NCBI GenBank assembly: GCA_021904315.1
Contig: CM038921.1
Coordinates: forward strand, 14,352,146 to 14,416,145
Source: Sphagnum magellanicum
Lineage: Eukaryota; Streptophyta; Sphagnopsida; Sphagnales; Sphagnaceae
Direction: 5' to 3'
DNA: 64,000 nucleotides
Positions within the stretch are counted from its first letter, which is position 1, and every line of letters begins with the position of its first letter. Below, piece by piece: positions 46,301 to 58,284 of this stretch. The position numbers and the translations under genes are program-made. Below the pieces are notes generated by a model. That model saw only the letters and a program-made list of their open reading frames with translations, was not told the origin of the DNA and made no database searches.

Positions 46301-46803
46301 TAATGTCAAGAATACTCTCAAAAACATGAAACCCTAATGTCAAGAATACCCTCAAAAAACATGAAACCCTAATGTCAAGAATACCCTCAAAAACATGAAA
46401 CCCTAATGTCAAGAATACCCTCAAAAAACATGAAACCCTAATGCATTTCCTGGAAGGGGAAGAAGCAAAAAAAGCAAGGAGGAGCAAGAAAAGTAGGGGG
46501 GAGCAAGACAAAAGGCCCACCTTTGCCTCCAGAAGCTGCAATTGCCACACGCTCTCCAGGTTTAAACAGCCGATTGTCTACAATTGTCTTGTGAATCTCG
46601 TTCTCAAACGCTACAAAGAAGCACTGCTGACAGAGCTGCAAGCCCAAAAACACTCGACAACTCAGTCACACTCCCTCCTGCAACGCTCTGGTCTTTAGCT
46701 TTCTTTTCTTTCATGGGGCAGAAGAACAAACCTGTTGCCGGTTGCGTGGTCTGATAAGAGCTGCTCTTCGGTCTTTGCACAACTCGCACATCTGCCGCCC
46801 CAT
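43328..46803 (-). CDS. CTU1: Cytoplasmic tRNA 2-thiolation protein 1 (CTU1/NCS6/ROL5), ten exons, complete
   Basis: Exons on the minus strand: 46803-46732, 46635-46521, 45841-45699, 45396-45277, 44941-44829, 44646-44554, 44165-44125, 44002-43936, 43838-43727 and 43510-43328, giving 352 residues, close to plant ROL5. With CTU2 it thiolates wobble U34 of tRNA Lys, Glu and Gln in the cytosol, using sulfur from URM1. Visible motifs: N-terminal zinc Cys pairs CELC (6-9) and CQQC (26-29), PP-loop SGGKDST (59-65), NNCTFC with candidate catalytic cysteines 141 and 144, TGHNADD (166-172), RCKPF with Cys206, and C-terminal zinc Cys pairs CEKC (283-286) and CKAC (295-298). All exon phases join without a break. 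Eight introns are GT-AG; the one between exons 6 and 7 is AT-AC (see its own entry). Intron 2 carries a minisatellite. The ATG is preceded by a GA-rich leader. Stop TGA at 43328-43330. Confidence 0.95.
44166..44553 (-). other. CTU1: U12-type (AT-AC) intron 6 of CTU1
   Basis: The 388-base intron starts ATATCCTCC and ends TTGTTCAC on the coding strand. U12 donors have consensus ATATCCTT, so only one base departs. A branch site CCTTGACT (consensus CCTTRACT) has its A about 12 bases before the AC end, inside the usual U12 window. Splicing here gives [14 protein letters not shown], exactly the conserved CTU1 sequence. No GT or AG exists nearby that would preserve both frame and homology. Confidence 0.85.
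46028..46441. repeat. Minisatellite, ~34-bp unit x12, in CTU1 intron 2
   Basis: The unit is AATGTCAAGAATACCCTC followed by AAAAACATGAAACCCT. Twelve units can be counted. Left-hand units are diverged and the last four or five nearly identical, alternating 34 and 35 bases, so the array probably grew from the right end. Confidence 0.9.
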
Positions 46804-46814
46804 CTTTGCTCCCC

Positions 46815-46853
46815 TCTCTCTCTCTATCTCTCTCTCTCTCTCTTCCAAAACAA
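46815..46853. repeat. (CT)n / (GA)n tract in the CTU1 5' leader
   Basis: Near-continuous CT repeat about 12 bases upstream of the CTU1 start codon; on the coding strand it is GA-rich. GA tracts are common in plant promoters and 5' UTRs and may bind GAGA-type BPC proteins. A second CT tract lies at about 47061-47085. Confidence 0.7.
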
Positions 46854-47097
46854 TTCAAGACCAAAGTTGCTGCTTCCAAGTTGTCGATTGGATGCTATCC
46901 CCCTTCTTCCTCTCTACGCCGGCCTGCGAATTTCTTAACACCAAGCAGGGACACCAACCACCACCACCACCACCAGCAGATCTCCAAACCCTAATTCTCT
47001 TTTCCCTGTGTTAAACTCCAAACCCTAATTCTCTTCTCTCTGTATTGAGCTCTAAACTCTAATTCTCTCTCTCTCTCTCTCTCTCGCTTTAAACCCT
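46854..47097. promoter_or_regulatory. Probable CTU1 promoter region
   Basis: Upstream of the CTU1 start on the minus strand. Contains AAACCCTAA (telo-box-like) words at about 46985 and 47020, frequent in promoters of plant translation-related genes, and a further CT tract. No TATA box was chosen with confidence. Confidence 0.4.
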
Positions 47098-47138
47098 TGT
47101 TTTTTTTTTTTGGGTTTTTTTTTTTTTTTTTTTTTTCC
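47098..47138. repeat. Poly-T tract
   Basis: Two long T runs separated by GGG. Possibly the poly-A tail of an old retroposed copy, but no retrosequence was recognised next to it. Confidence 0.7.
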
Positions 47139-50100
47139 TCCAAAAGAGACCTAATTAGGTAACATACTCTCTCAGAAATCTGTGAAAAAAAAATTGAAAA
47201 TTTTGTTCTCTTGCAATTTTGTTCTTACAAAGACTTATAACAAACATCAGTTTTTTTTTTTTTAATTGTTAGTTCAAATTTAGTTGTTTTTTTTATTAGT
47301 TTTTTTTTCAAATTTTATAAATACCTCTTAAAAAAAAATTCCAATGACAATGGTACATCGGAGTCAATTTAAAGGAGTAACTTGAGATTTTATTGATGGT
47401 CATCCTTTTTTCTTTTTTTCTTTTTTTTTAAAAATAGTTTCAAAAGACAATTCAATGTTGAAATCTTTTCATATTTGCCTTTTCATGTCATCAATTCTCT
47501 CAATCATCTCATCTAAAATTATACTAATATTTTAACCTGATTTAAATTTGATTGTCACTCGTAGTAGTGCGGAGTCACATGAAGCCCAAATTGATAGCAC
47601 ATATATATATATTTATTTATTTATTTATTTATTTTTATTTATGTAAAGCGCTTAGAGAAATTTTCTAACTATATTTCAAAAACACCTTGTATCCATGAAT
47701 ATCTTTCTCAAAGAAAATGAAGCATAACGAAATGCATAAGAACTAGTGTTGGGCATGGATATTAATGAAACCTTGGTATATAGCAATGAAGTTGGTTGGT
47801 TGTCCAATTCTAAGGGGACCTTTTAATTTTGGTTCTTATCATTTTTGAAAGGATTGATCCTAATTTGGCTCTATTTTCTTTTTCTTTTTTTAATATGGGA
47901 TCAAGTTTTAGTTCCGATCTTTTAACTAGGGCAATGGTTCTACTTCTTTTCTTGTTTCTAAGTTAGATTGGTTTTGGTTATTGGTTAAATAACTCCTAGT
48001 TTTGGTAACCTCCAGTTCCAATTTTGACATCAAAAATATCCAAATGGACAATGCAAAAATAAATATAAATAAATAAAAACTTGAACTTTTATTGTAAGGA
48101 AGAAAAAAAATTATGTCAAATGTGTTATGTTGGTTTCTCAATTCAGTTGCGATTAGTTTAATGTTAAGTTGGGTTAGCCTAATTAATATGGTTGATTAAC
48201 AAGGAACTAATTATGGTGTGAACAAGTTCTATTTATTTTGTTGATGGGATCAAAACCCTTTCGTTGTGAATCACAAATCACTTTTGACAATTCGAGATTC
48301 TAACACCTTGCTTTTGATTTCTTCTATAGTTGTTGTGTGTTTATGTGGGTTGTAATTTTTATGAGCATTATGTTTGGGCTTGGATTCTTGCACGTTACAA
48401 GTGAATACATCTTTTTGAATCACCAAAAGTGCTATTTAATTTTGTGATGTGTTACAACTAGATTCAATTTTGTAAGCATTGGGGTTTGTAATTTGTGTTT
48501 TGCACTAGAACTTTTGTTTGGACACCAAATGGTGGAGTATTGTTTTTCATTTTGATTTGTGTTCATATCACTTCGTAAAGATTTGAACCCTAGTGGAGTG
48601 TGAAAGGAAGTGTTTTATTTGTTAAAAAAAAGGAAGAAAAGTTTGTAAGAGGCAAGCAAGGAAGAGGACCCTCCCACCATGATTAACAACCCCATCTCCT
48701 TTTCATTTAATTTTTTTCTCTCCTTTTCTTTCCCTTTTTTTCTCTCTCTATGTTGTCATTGGAAGCACAATAATCACAACACCAAGAGCTACAAAGGAAA
48801 TGGAGAAATGCCATTATTGTACATTACATGTTGCACATTGCAAAGGTTATCAGCATCATGATGTTGTGTGTCAACAACATAATCACAATTACAAATAGGG
48901 AGGCAAAAGGAGGAGGGGGCAACGAGGTTTAGGATAGTGAGGCACAATTGTCATCCACCATAGAAACTATTTAAAACTTCAAGGTTTGGGAAAGTTCAAC
49001 ATGTTTGGGAGGTTTGGGAGGTTTTAAAAAAGGGTGTCCATGAGGTCCAATTTGAACCTCTTTTTTTTCTTTTCTTTTAAAATAATTTATTGGACCTAGA
49101 AATCATGTTCAAGTCAAATTTGAAACAAGTTTGAACCTACCACATGTTAAATCACAAAGCTCATTTGTGACTTTTGACCAAATGTTAATGAACAACTCCA
49201 AACTTGGTGGGTTGTTCACTAATGAATAGTCCCCCACCAACACCTTGTCACATTTCCATGTTAATTATTAAAGACAATGAATACTATGTCAACCTTGTGT
49301 TGTTTGATCACAAACAACCATGACACCTTTGATTGTTCTCACCTTTGAATGAATGTTCATCAATAAATAACTTTCTTTGTCAACTTTTCACCAACAAACA
49401 TGTTAGCCTAGCCCTATTGTTCACTAATGAACAACTCCCTCCAAGACCTTTTTTTTCACAAGGGACATGTGGCATGTTCAAATTGGTGTCAAACATGTCC
49501 CCTCCCAAACCTCAAGTTCAAAACTTTTGAATTTTTTGAAAAAAGTTGAAAAATGAGGAACATTTTTAATAAAATACACGTGGTAGGTTTGGATTGGGTG
49601 AAACCCTACTTTTTTAAATGGAAAATAAAAAGGGACCTAAATTGGACCATTTAGATGTTTTTATCCCAAACCTCCTTCAAACCTTCTTTTTTTCCAATTT
49701 ACACAAGGCAAGTTCAAATTAATGCCTTTGGATTGCTCCACCTTAAGCTTCCCCAAAAAATGAAAAATAAGCTTCAACTTTTTCAAAAAGAAAAAAATTT
49801 GTAATCCCTAAAATTGAAATCAGATTTTTTTAAAAATTTGAGTTGATTCTAGTTCTCAAATGAATTTGGAATCAAACCATGGGCCCATTTCCAATTACCT
49901 CTAATGCCGTAATTGAAGGGCAGTTCCAATCTAATTCCATAACCAACCCCCCTTTTATTTAGTTTCAAATCCATTTAGTTTTATAAATGGAACCCAATTT
50001 AGATTCCAATTCCAAAACTAGATTGAAACTGGGCTTGGATAACTAGGTCCACTTAAGTAACTAGCCAAGATTGGTATATAAATTGGTATTGATCATGTTA

Positions 50101-52330
50101 TCCAAAAATCAACCACATTTGTATAAAGTTGGTGTAATACTTGTATGATACCCTTATTACACCATATGGTGGTATAATTATTATTTTTTGACAACCAACA
50201 TGTTTGGTAGTTAACTCTTGAATATATAGGTTGAAACCAATACTTGCCTCTTATCATTAATGAGTGTTATGCAATGTCCATAGGGAACTTAAAGTTTCAA
50301 AAAGTAACATTCCATATTTCCTTACCTCTTTTGACCATTCAATGGACAAGTGAGATGGAAAGCCTCAAAAGTTGTTTGTTATCTATAGTTGAAAAACTTT
50401 TTGGAGGACAGCTTAAATTCATTGAAATGTTTCCAAATTGATTATGTCAAGTAAAAAATGTCACCATTTCAAAACAACTATAAGTAGTTCCTTTAGTATT
50501 GGATTTTGTTATGTACGATTTGAAACTCAAGGTTAAAACTTAAAAAGTTTTTTTTTCCCCTTCAAATTTTAAGTATTTTTTTATTCGATTTGTTTCCTTT
50601 CAAAACCATGAAATATTATTCAAATGAAATTCACTTTTTCAATGAATTTAAGATGTCCTCATTAAATACTAAAACCAATATTGGTATTAGTTGGTATCAA
50701 ACTTCAAAAATCACAATAATTGTTACTAGTAAGTGTTATGCTGACACTCAATGTATTTATATCAACCTAGTACCTATCCATTTGAAAATTGGACCTACAT
50801 CAACTTGACTCATAGTAGATCATTCAAAGTCTTAGCTATATAAACTTGATTAATCTTTGAATTTAGTATGACATATGCCTCACACTAGTAAGAACCCTCC
50901 CCTTTTTATGCCTCATGATTTATGAATGTTTAGGTTCATGATAACATTGCCCTCACATTGTACAATGGGTAAAGCTCACATGCGAAAGAAATTCCAAAAA
51001 TGTAAAGTCAAATTTGGCAACTACCTTATCCTAGGCCCCCTAGTTTGTGAATGCCCCCCCCCACATGGGGATTTTACTTTATACATAGGTCACAATGGTC
51101 ATCAACTTGCTTATATTCATGATATCACTACACACAACCTAATTGGGAATTCATATCAACATAATTATTCAAAAGTGATCTCCATCAATTTTTAAATGCT
51201 TGAAGAAATAAAAATGGTCTTGAGCAAGTTTGAATGGCTTATTGATATTAATGTCAATTTTTAAACCCACCCAAATCCCTCACAGTGTATATGTTCATAA
51301 ATGTAAATGTTATGGGGTAAAATTGAAATCATTGGGGAAAATTTGAAGACCTTTAAATGGTGTGTGATCATGTTAAACCAAGGGGATGACTTGTTAGACC
51401 ACATCACTTTTAATCTTGAGTGTTAGGTTAGATATGTGATATAACCTCAAGTTACATTTAATGTTATGTGGTTTGCATGATGGGGATTTAAGATATATAT
51501 CTACATCATGCATGTTGTATGTACACATGACATCCAGGTACATAACATTCGATGGGTTTTTAAGAAACCTGTGTTTGTAGTTAAAGGATAAAAGATATGA
51601 AATCCTCATCACTTTTCTTTGTTCAAATTGTGTTATCAATGATAATGATTAAAGTGTTTAGGGATTTGTGGTTCCAATAGGAAATTAGACTTGTGCCTAA
51701 ATAGTTGAAAAACCCATTTTAAAGTAATGAATGTTAATTGTGATTTTGAAATTCAAAGCAACAATGTGAACATAGTGAAATTCTTAGCAATTTTCAGTGA
51801 AAAAAAAATTCTCAAGTTTTTGTGAATTTAGTTATGGCAAGTATAAAATTTTCTTATTTTTAATTTTTTTTTACACTATGATTCTTAGGTTTCCCTTTCA
51901 TTTTCAATGTTTCCATTGTCTTATGGCCATATAATTGGGAAAGTCATGACAGGTCAATAAACTTTTAAATTGGGATTCTTACATTCTAAATTATTTTTTA
52001 TTTATCTTATGGTTTGCATATCATGATTATAATATCTAAAGTTGTAATGCAATCCATACAATATGTCTTTAATTGTATCAATATGTTAGCATACATAAGT
52101 ATTATGAAAAACATTATGACATGTCTTGAAAAACGATCTTAAAAATTCTTGTGTTATTTATCTTGATATTCATTAATTGGGGTATTTCCTTCACTCACAT
52201 CTAGGAATGTGTTAAACACCATGATCATATTAACTACATATATGATGGTTTATGTTTGTTACAAGGAATATATCATCCAACCATTTTCATGTCTATTGTG
52301 AATTAGTTTCACAACCATTGAATGTCAGCA
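47139..52330. other. AT-rich gene desert, part 1
   Basis: No supported gene on either strand. A TTTA run lies near 47604-47640. The 48.9-49.7 kb part repeats AAACTTGG, CAAACCTC and GTTCAAA words, suggesting an old diverged repeat. No pol or transposase motif seen. Confidence 0.5.
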
Positions 52331-52353
52331 TATGTGTGTGTGTGTGTGTGTGT
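52331..52353. repeat. Microsatellite (TG)n
   Basis: About eleven TG units. Confidence 0.9.
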
Positions 52354-55300
52354 ACGTGGTGATATAACTCCTATTTATTCAACTAAAGTGCATTTGGCAA
52401 CACTCAAAATATCATACTTATGTTGCTTCAAGTTTTCATATGGAGATTGAGTAGTGAAAGTAAGTGCATTTGGTGACATTTATTGTTTCATTATGAATCA
52501 TCTTAAGTAAGTATGTTGACAATAATCATGCATAATGTTGATTAACAATGATAAGATGCGACTAGACTTCATAGTTGAAATCTTAAATTCTAACTCAAAT
52601 TTTAACAAATCCTAAGTGTGTAATATTTGCACAAAGTTCAAATGAATTGAAAACTTATTTTCCCCTTATACTAAGGAAACAAGATTCTTGAACTTTTTGC
52701 AAATTCAGTTTTATTATCTTGTTTGCCTTGTAACATAGTTTTTTTTTATACATGTATGAGGGATACACTTGATATAGTTAACATGAAAATTCAAGTGTGA
52801 AACATTTGGTTTTTAAAGTTGTTATGTAAAACACATGCTTTTGGTATGAATATAATAATTAAATCTTATGATAAAATATTGAGGATAGGAAAAGGTGCCT
52901 AAAGTCAATACATATCTTAATACATCTAAATGAAAGGCATCTCACCTTATTTTGATTATATATGCATCACCCCACATTATCATTATGAATCTATGTTAAA
53001 GTCCGATTTGGTATTCAATCTTTTTATTAAAAACCTTTAATAAGTGCATTCATAATCAAATGATTCACACCAACTCCTTAGTGTTTTGCTTAAAAGGAAT
53101 GAGTTAGTTAGTCAAGATGGCATGACATAACTAGATTGGACTATCAAATAGAATATTCTTATAATAATTTTTTATAGGTTGATCATTTTTTTTAAATTTG
53201 GAAATATGTCATTTTCAAATCTTTTCAAGTCTTTTTAATAGACTTGTAAAAGCACTAGTTACATTGCTTTAAAAAAATTTGAATATTCTATACTCATTAC
53301 ATTCATTTCAAACATAACCAATTTTTTTCATAATATATTAGAAACATTTTTGTATCAATACACCACATATGGTAAACCTTGATTTGACTTGCCAGATTAA
53401 AATGTGAAAAACTAAATAATGGTTGCATTTTATGTGTCATTAGATTATGAACACACCTTAACAAACTTTTTAATAAAAAAAATGTTGAAGTGTCAAGATC
53501 TTTGATAAATTCACATTTCAAGTGATAAAATATTTGGACACAAAGTTGATGTGACATAATTTGAGAAACCATGAAAACTTAAAATTAATAATTTGTTTCC
53601 CAATTTCACCCAAAACTCCTTTCACATTTTCACATATGTGTTTCACCTTGTGTTAAAAATCGCAATGGTTGTGTTTTGTTGCATTTTAGTTCTGACCATG
53701 GCCTTAACATCAAAGTATTTAGAAATAGGTGTGGGTATTTTAAATGGCACTTCAAACTATTGGGTGGGTGTTAAATAACCATTTATGAATAGTTCATTTA
53801 CTCCATAGTATAATGGGTGTTTTTTTTTTCCATCTAACATGTGCATATGAATGAGAATTTTGGGTGGGTTTTTTAAGAGGCTTGAGTAATGTATGTAATG
53901 TTTCTATTTGTGGATGAAGAATGAAAAAAGATTTGAACATATAATGACATATATATTATATATTATGTTTCAACCAATTATTTACATTTGACATGTGGCC
54001 CACTTGTATGAATAAAAACATATAAATTTAGTGTGTAAAACATTTTAGTATGTATATAAAACATTTTCTATATATTGTGAAGGATGGACATTATAACAAA
54101 GTAATTATTACATCTATCAAGGGCATTATTGTTGTGCAATTTACTAAATGTAAGAAAATATCACATAGTTGGATATAATAAAAATGTCATCAAACAACTA
54201 ATATCAATATTATGTACAAGTAATTCAAACTAAAATGACACATAAAATTTATATATTTGATACATCTCACAACATGCATAGGTGTGGGAGAATGTTATAA
54301 CATTCTCATTTTCTTAAACAAGATCCTTAAGATTAAAATGTTACTAATACCACTAGGTTTAGGTTTTAGTACCAAATGTTTTAGATCCAATTTGAAATAT
54401 TGTTGCATTATAATTCTCATATTTACTTCAAGATCTAGATCCAAATTGTTTACATTGTGGTCATTTGGATATTTGATCTTTATTTCCATAGCTAAATTTG
54501 ATGAGAATAAATATTTATATACCATTTATTCCTATAATGATTCCATTTGAAAGTAAATGTTAATAAATACATTATTCTCGTTAGATCTAACATTAGGAGT
54601 AGTGAAAGATATGTAATAAATGTTTTTTAAAAAATAAATCTTTGATGGTGTAGGTTATCCATATATGAAATTGATTCACACATTTAAATGGTTGATGGAT
54701 AATCATATTTTCAAATTGAAACTTGGAAATAAAATTTGTAAATATAAATACTAAACAAATTTGTGGATGTTTTGATCCATTGTATGAACAAACCAACGAT
54801 CTATTAACTAAATCATTTTTTAATTCAATGAAAAGTTCAATTCTTATATTTAATCTTTGCAGCAATAAATTAAAATATTCTCCACAATATTTTGATAAGT
54901 TTATAAGGTAAACCAATGATTAACAAAAACATGTTTCTTGAAACCCTATAAATAAACATGATACTTTATGTAAAATATTTTGAAGAAAACATCTTATGAT
55001 TATTCCTAAAATATATTTTTATAAATATAATGAAGTTTTATCGACTCTAAAGGATATTACAATGATAATATGTTGCTTATCCTCAACCTTTAGAACATGT
55101 ACGTTCCTTGATCCTTTCCTTTCTCATGTTTTTTCTCCACTAGCAAATATAAGGTGAATCCCTATTTAATATGATGTTTTTATAACAAATGATGTAAGGA
55201 CATTGTAAGCTTTTACAAGATACTCCAACTTATATGCCATCTATGTCTATCAATTTAAACCCAATTTGATGATAATTCTCCTACACTTGTGATAACTATC

Positions 55301-58150
55301 TTACAAGACCAACCCAACTTGACTTTCATGAAATTTATAACCCATTTCAATGAAAATTTGAATGAAGTACTTAATAATTCAAGGGATCTAAGCTCAAAAA
55401 AATCCCTAGATGATGGGTTGGACTATGGATCTAAAAAAGGCTTGTTCAAAGGTTTAAATTTTACAATAAAAATAAGAGTTCATATCTCAATTATGATATT
55501 TGATCAAATGTTGTTATGTGATAATAAAACCTTTGCCTCTATTGATTTTTCAATCCCTAGTTTGTGTTTTCCATCTAAAGTAAATGATTCTTCTAAAAAA
55601 AAAATTGATATTTCCAAATGGTCAACTTATATGTTCCCCAAACTTTCTATGTAAAACATTCATCACATTGCCTATCAATAGTAGTTCAAATGTGAGGCCA
55701 AAAATGTGGTGGAAACCATTATATGTGAGTACCTCTTTGATGTTTTTTGGATTTTCAATTGTGTCTTTTCATCACTATGTTGCTTGATGCATTTGTTGAA
55801 TGATTGTAATGTCATTTGAGGTTGTAACTTCAACTATGAAATTGAATGCTTGACTTTTTCCATAATTGTTTGCAAACTAGCTCTATGATTTTTTTTTACC
55901 AACTATTTTGTTCATGTCACAATGCTTCATGCTCCTTTCTTCCTATATGTTGGAACATATTAAAGATCATAGTTTGAGAAGCCATGACTCTTCAATACTA
56001 TGATATACAACTCTACTTACAACAAAAAAAATCCACAATGCTTTGAATAAAAAATGTTGCACAATTTCATGCACTTTCACAATCCATATATGTATTTCAA
56101 AAAATATTGCATAAGACAATTGTTTTGTTTTCACCTTTACCTAGGAAGATGTAACATCAATTTTTGATCTTGATAAAATAATCTTGGTTTTGATTATAAT
56201 TTTAACATAATGCAATTATTTCAAAATGTATACATCCATGTGTTTGAGCTACATGCATTCATACCTTGAATGATCCTCATTAGAATTTTAAATTCCCATC
56301 AACAATTTTTTTTGGGGGGAGAAATGAATGATATGTTTTGAAAATAATTAATTATTCATTTTGAATGTGTTGAATTTTACCTTAGATGATGATATTAAAT
56401 ATTTAGGTTTCAAATTTTAATCATTATTGGAAACCTTCCATAGGTTTATTATTTGTTCATATATATGTTGGATTCTAATTTCACTAATAATTGACAACCA
56501 AATTTTGTCATGTGAAGCATTCGATTTTTTTACGGTATTAAATTTACCCTGTTTGAATTCAAAAAGACAACTATTACGATAATACCTTTAACATTTGATA
56601 GTTGAAAAACTTGTGGAGGAATTTTACAATAATGATTGTAATTGAGTTTAAGGAGCATAGTTTAGTGGTCAATTATCATGTCAATCAAGAGTAATGGGGG
56701 TGAGTGCTATAAACCAAGCGAAATGATGTACATAAATTTTAGATGTGAACAATCTTATGAAAATGGACACTAATAAATTTTGTAAATATCATTTTACAAC
56801 ACTTGAAATTATTAATGACAAAGAGCTTGCACCTAGAATGACCATGTTATTTCATTTCATGAAAATACAAAAAAAGATTAAACATTGAATGAACTATTGT
56901 AGGTACTAGACACTATTGGGTTTCTTACCTTCTACATTTGAATCTAAGAACATTTAGAAATTGAAATTGTATTAAATCATGGTTCAAAATGGCCAAAATG
57001 TGTTTTTTTCCCAAGAAAAAAGGACAAATTCATATTATAAAGTGAAAGCATGATTGAGCACATATAATTTTTGGACATGTTTATTGTCCTGAAAAAGGCC
57101 CAATGTCCATGGGATTTTCTTGAAATGTGATTGTTCTATTTCATTTTTTGCAATGTGGGTGTTTGGGTGTAACAAACAAAATAAATTGCAATAATCATAA
57201 AAAATACATATTTATGAAATTGGGGATCTTGTTTGGGCCACAAACTAGAATTACAAGTCTCCATTTAAGGTTTTAGTACCCCCTAACAATGTGAACATGG
57301 ATAAAATGCTCAAAATTTCTAAAAAGTGGAAGTTTGATCCTTTATGGAAACGTGGTATTACTGCTAAGATCCACCATTAATTGAACTAATAAATATAAGG
57401 TGATGATGAGTGTATATAATGATGGTCATCAATCACATGGAAAACATAATTGGTGGTCATTGATATACGTTTTATGTTTTCCTTTGTAAACTATAAGATG
57501 TGCATGCAATTTCGACAATGTTTCAAATTTGTTTTGTTTATTTGTTTGTAGTTCATTATCATCTTTTCAATCTATAAATTTTGAGTTTTTATGTTGTTAG
57601 TTGTTTGGTTTCATTAGGTAGGTTGTGCGTGTTGATGTGAATTTTTTATGATTATTTTGTTTTCAACATTTGGTCCTTCATGTTCATTTAATATTGCAAG
57701 CACACACATCAATTGTTTCAAAGTCCATGGAACCTATAATGAAACTACAAGAACTAATGTTTGAAATTATTCTCGAAAAAGATAATGTGTCATGTTCTAT
57801 CACACAAGCATTTCAAGATTGTTTTGGGGCTGTATAGTGAGGGCTTGGATTCAAGAAAGTTTGGTATTAACAAATACACCACAAATGCATAATGCATGAA
57901 ACCATGGGGTCCTAATTAAGGAGAGGCATAATGGTTTTAAGTTTAAAGTAAATGGTGACCTTCCAAAAATAAAGACGAAAATCAAATAGCTTAATAGTGT
58001 GATATATTAAAGAAGCCAAACAAATATTGTAATTTGCTTGATGTTTGCAAAGGGGATTGTGGCTAAAAGGAAGGGTGTCAAGGTGAATTAAGCAACGTTT
58101 GCACAATTTCCTAATAAAGATAAAATGCATTGTGTAGATAATTAATGCAT
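52354..58150. other. AT-rich gene desert, part 2
   Basis: Open frames here (for example 54257-54550 plus and 55289-55654 plus) are short, AT-driven and without a domain I recognise. The 55289 frame is 121 residues and is the most protein-like, but has no partner exon. No RNA gene recognised. Confidence 0.45.
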
Positions 58151-58284
58151 GTTGCTCACTAGTTATGCTTACGGGTTGGTTTTGTAACACCTACACACAA
58201 CATCAAAGGATCACCATAATTAAAGCCTAGTTATGAGTATGGGTTGATTTTGCAACACCTACAAATAACATCAAAGGATCACCA
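58151..58284. repeat. Tandem duplication, unit ~68 bp x2
   Basis: Both units run AGTTATG..TA.GGGTTG.TTTTG, AACACCTACA, then CATCAAAGGATCACCATAAT. A handful of differences. Confidence 0.85.

Noticed and set aside
46028..46441. CRISPR-like regular array
   Set aside because: Units are directly adjacent with no unique spacers, and the DNA is a plant intron.
46044..46550. Open frames with a [19 protein letters not shown] repeated peptide on the minus strand
   Set aside because: They are the translation of the 34-35-bp minisatellite, two units giving 23 codons, inside a CTU1 intron.
55289..55654. 121-codon frame as a gene
   Set aside because: No recognisable domain or conserved start; left as part of the desert.
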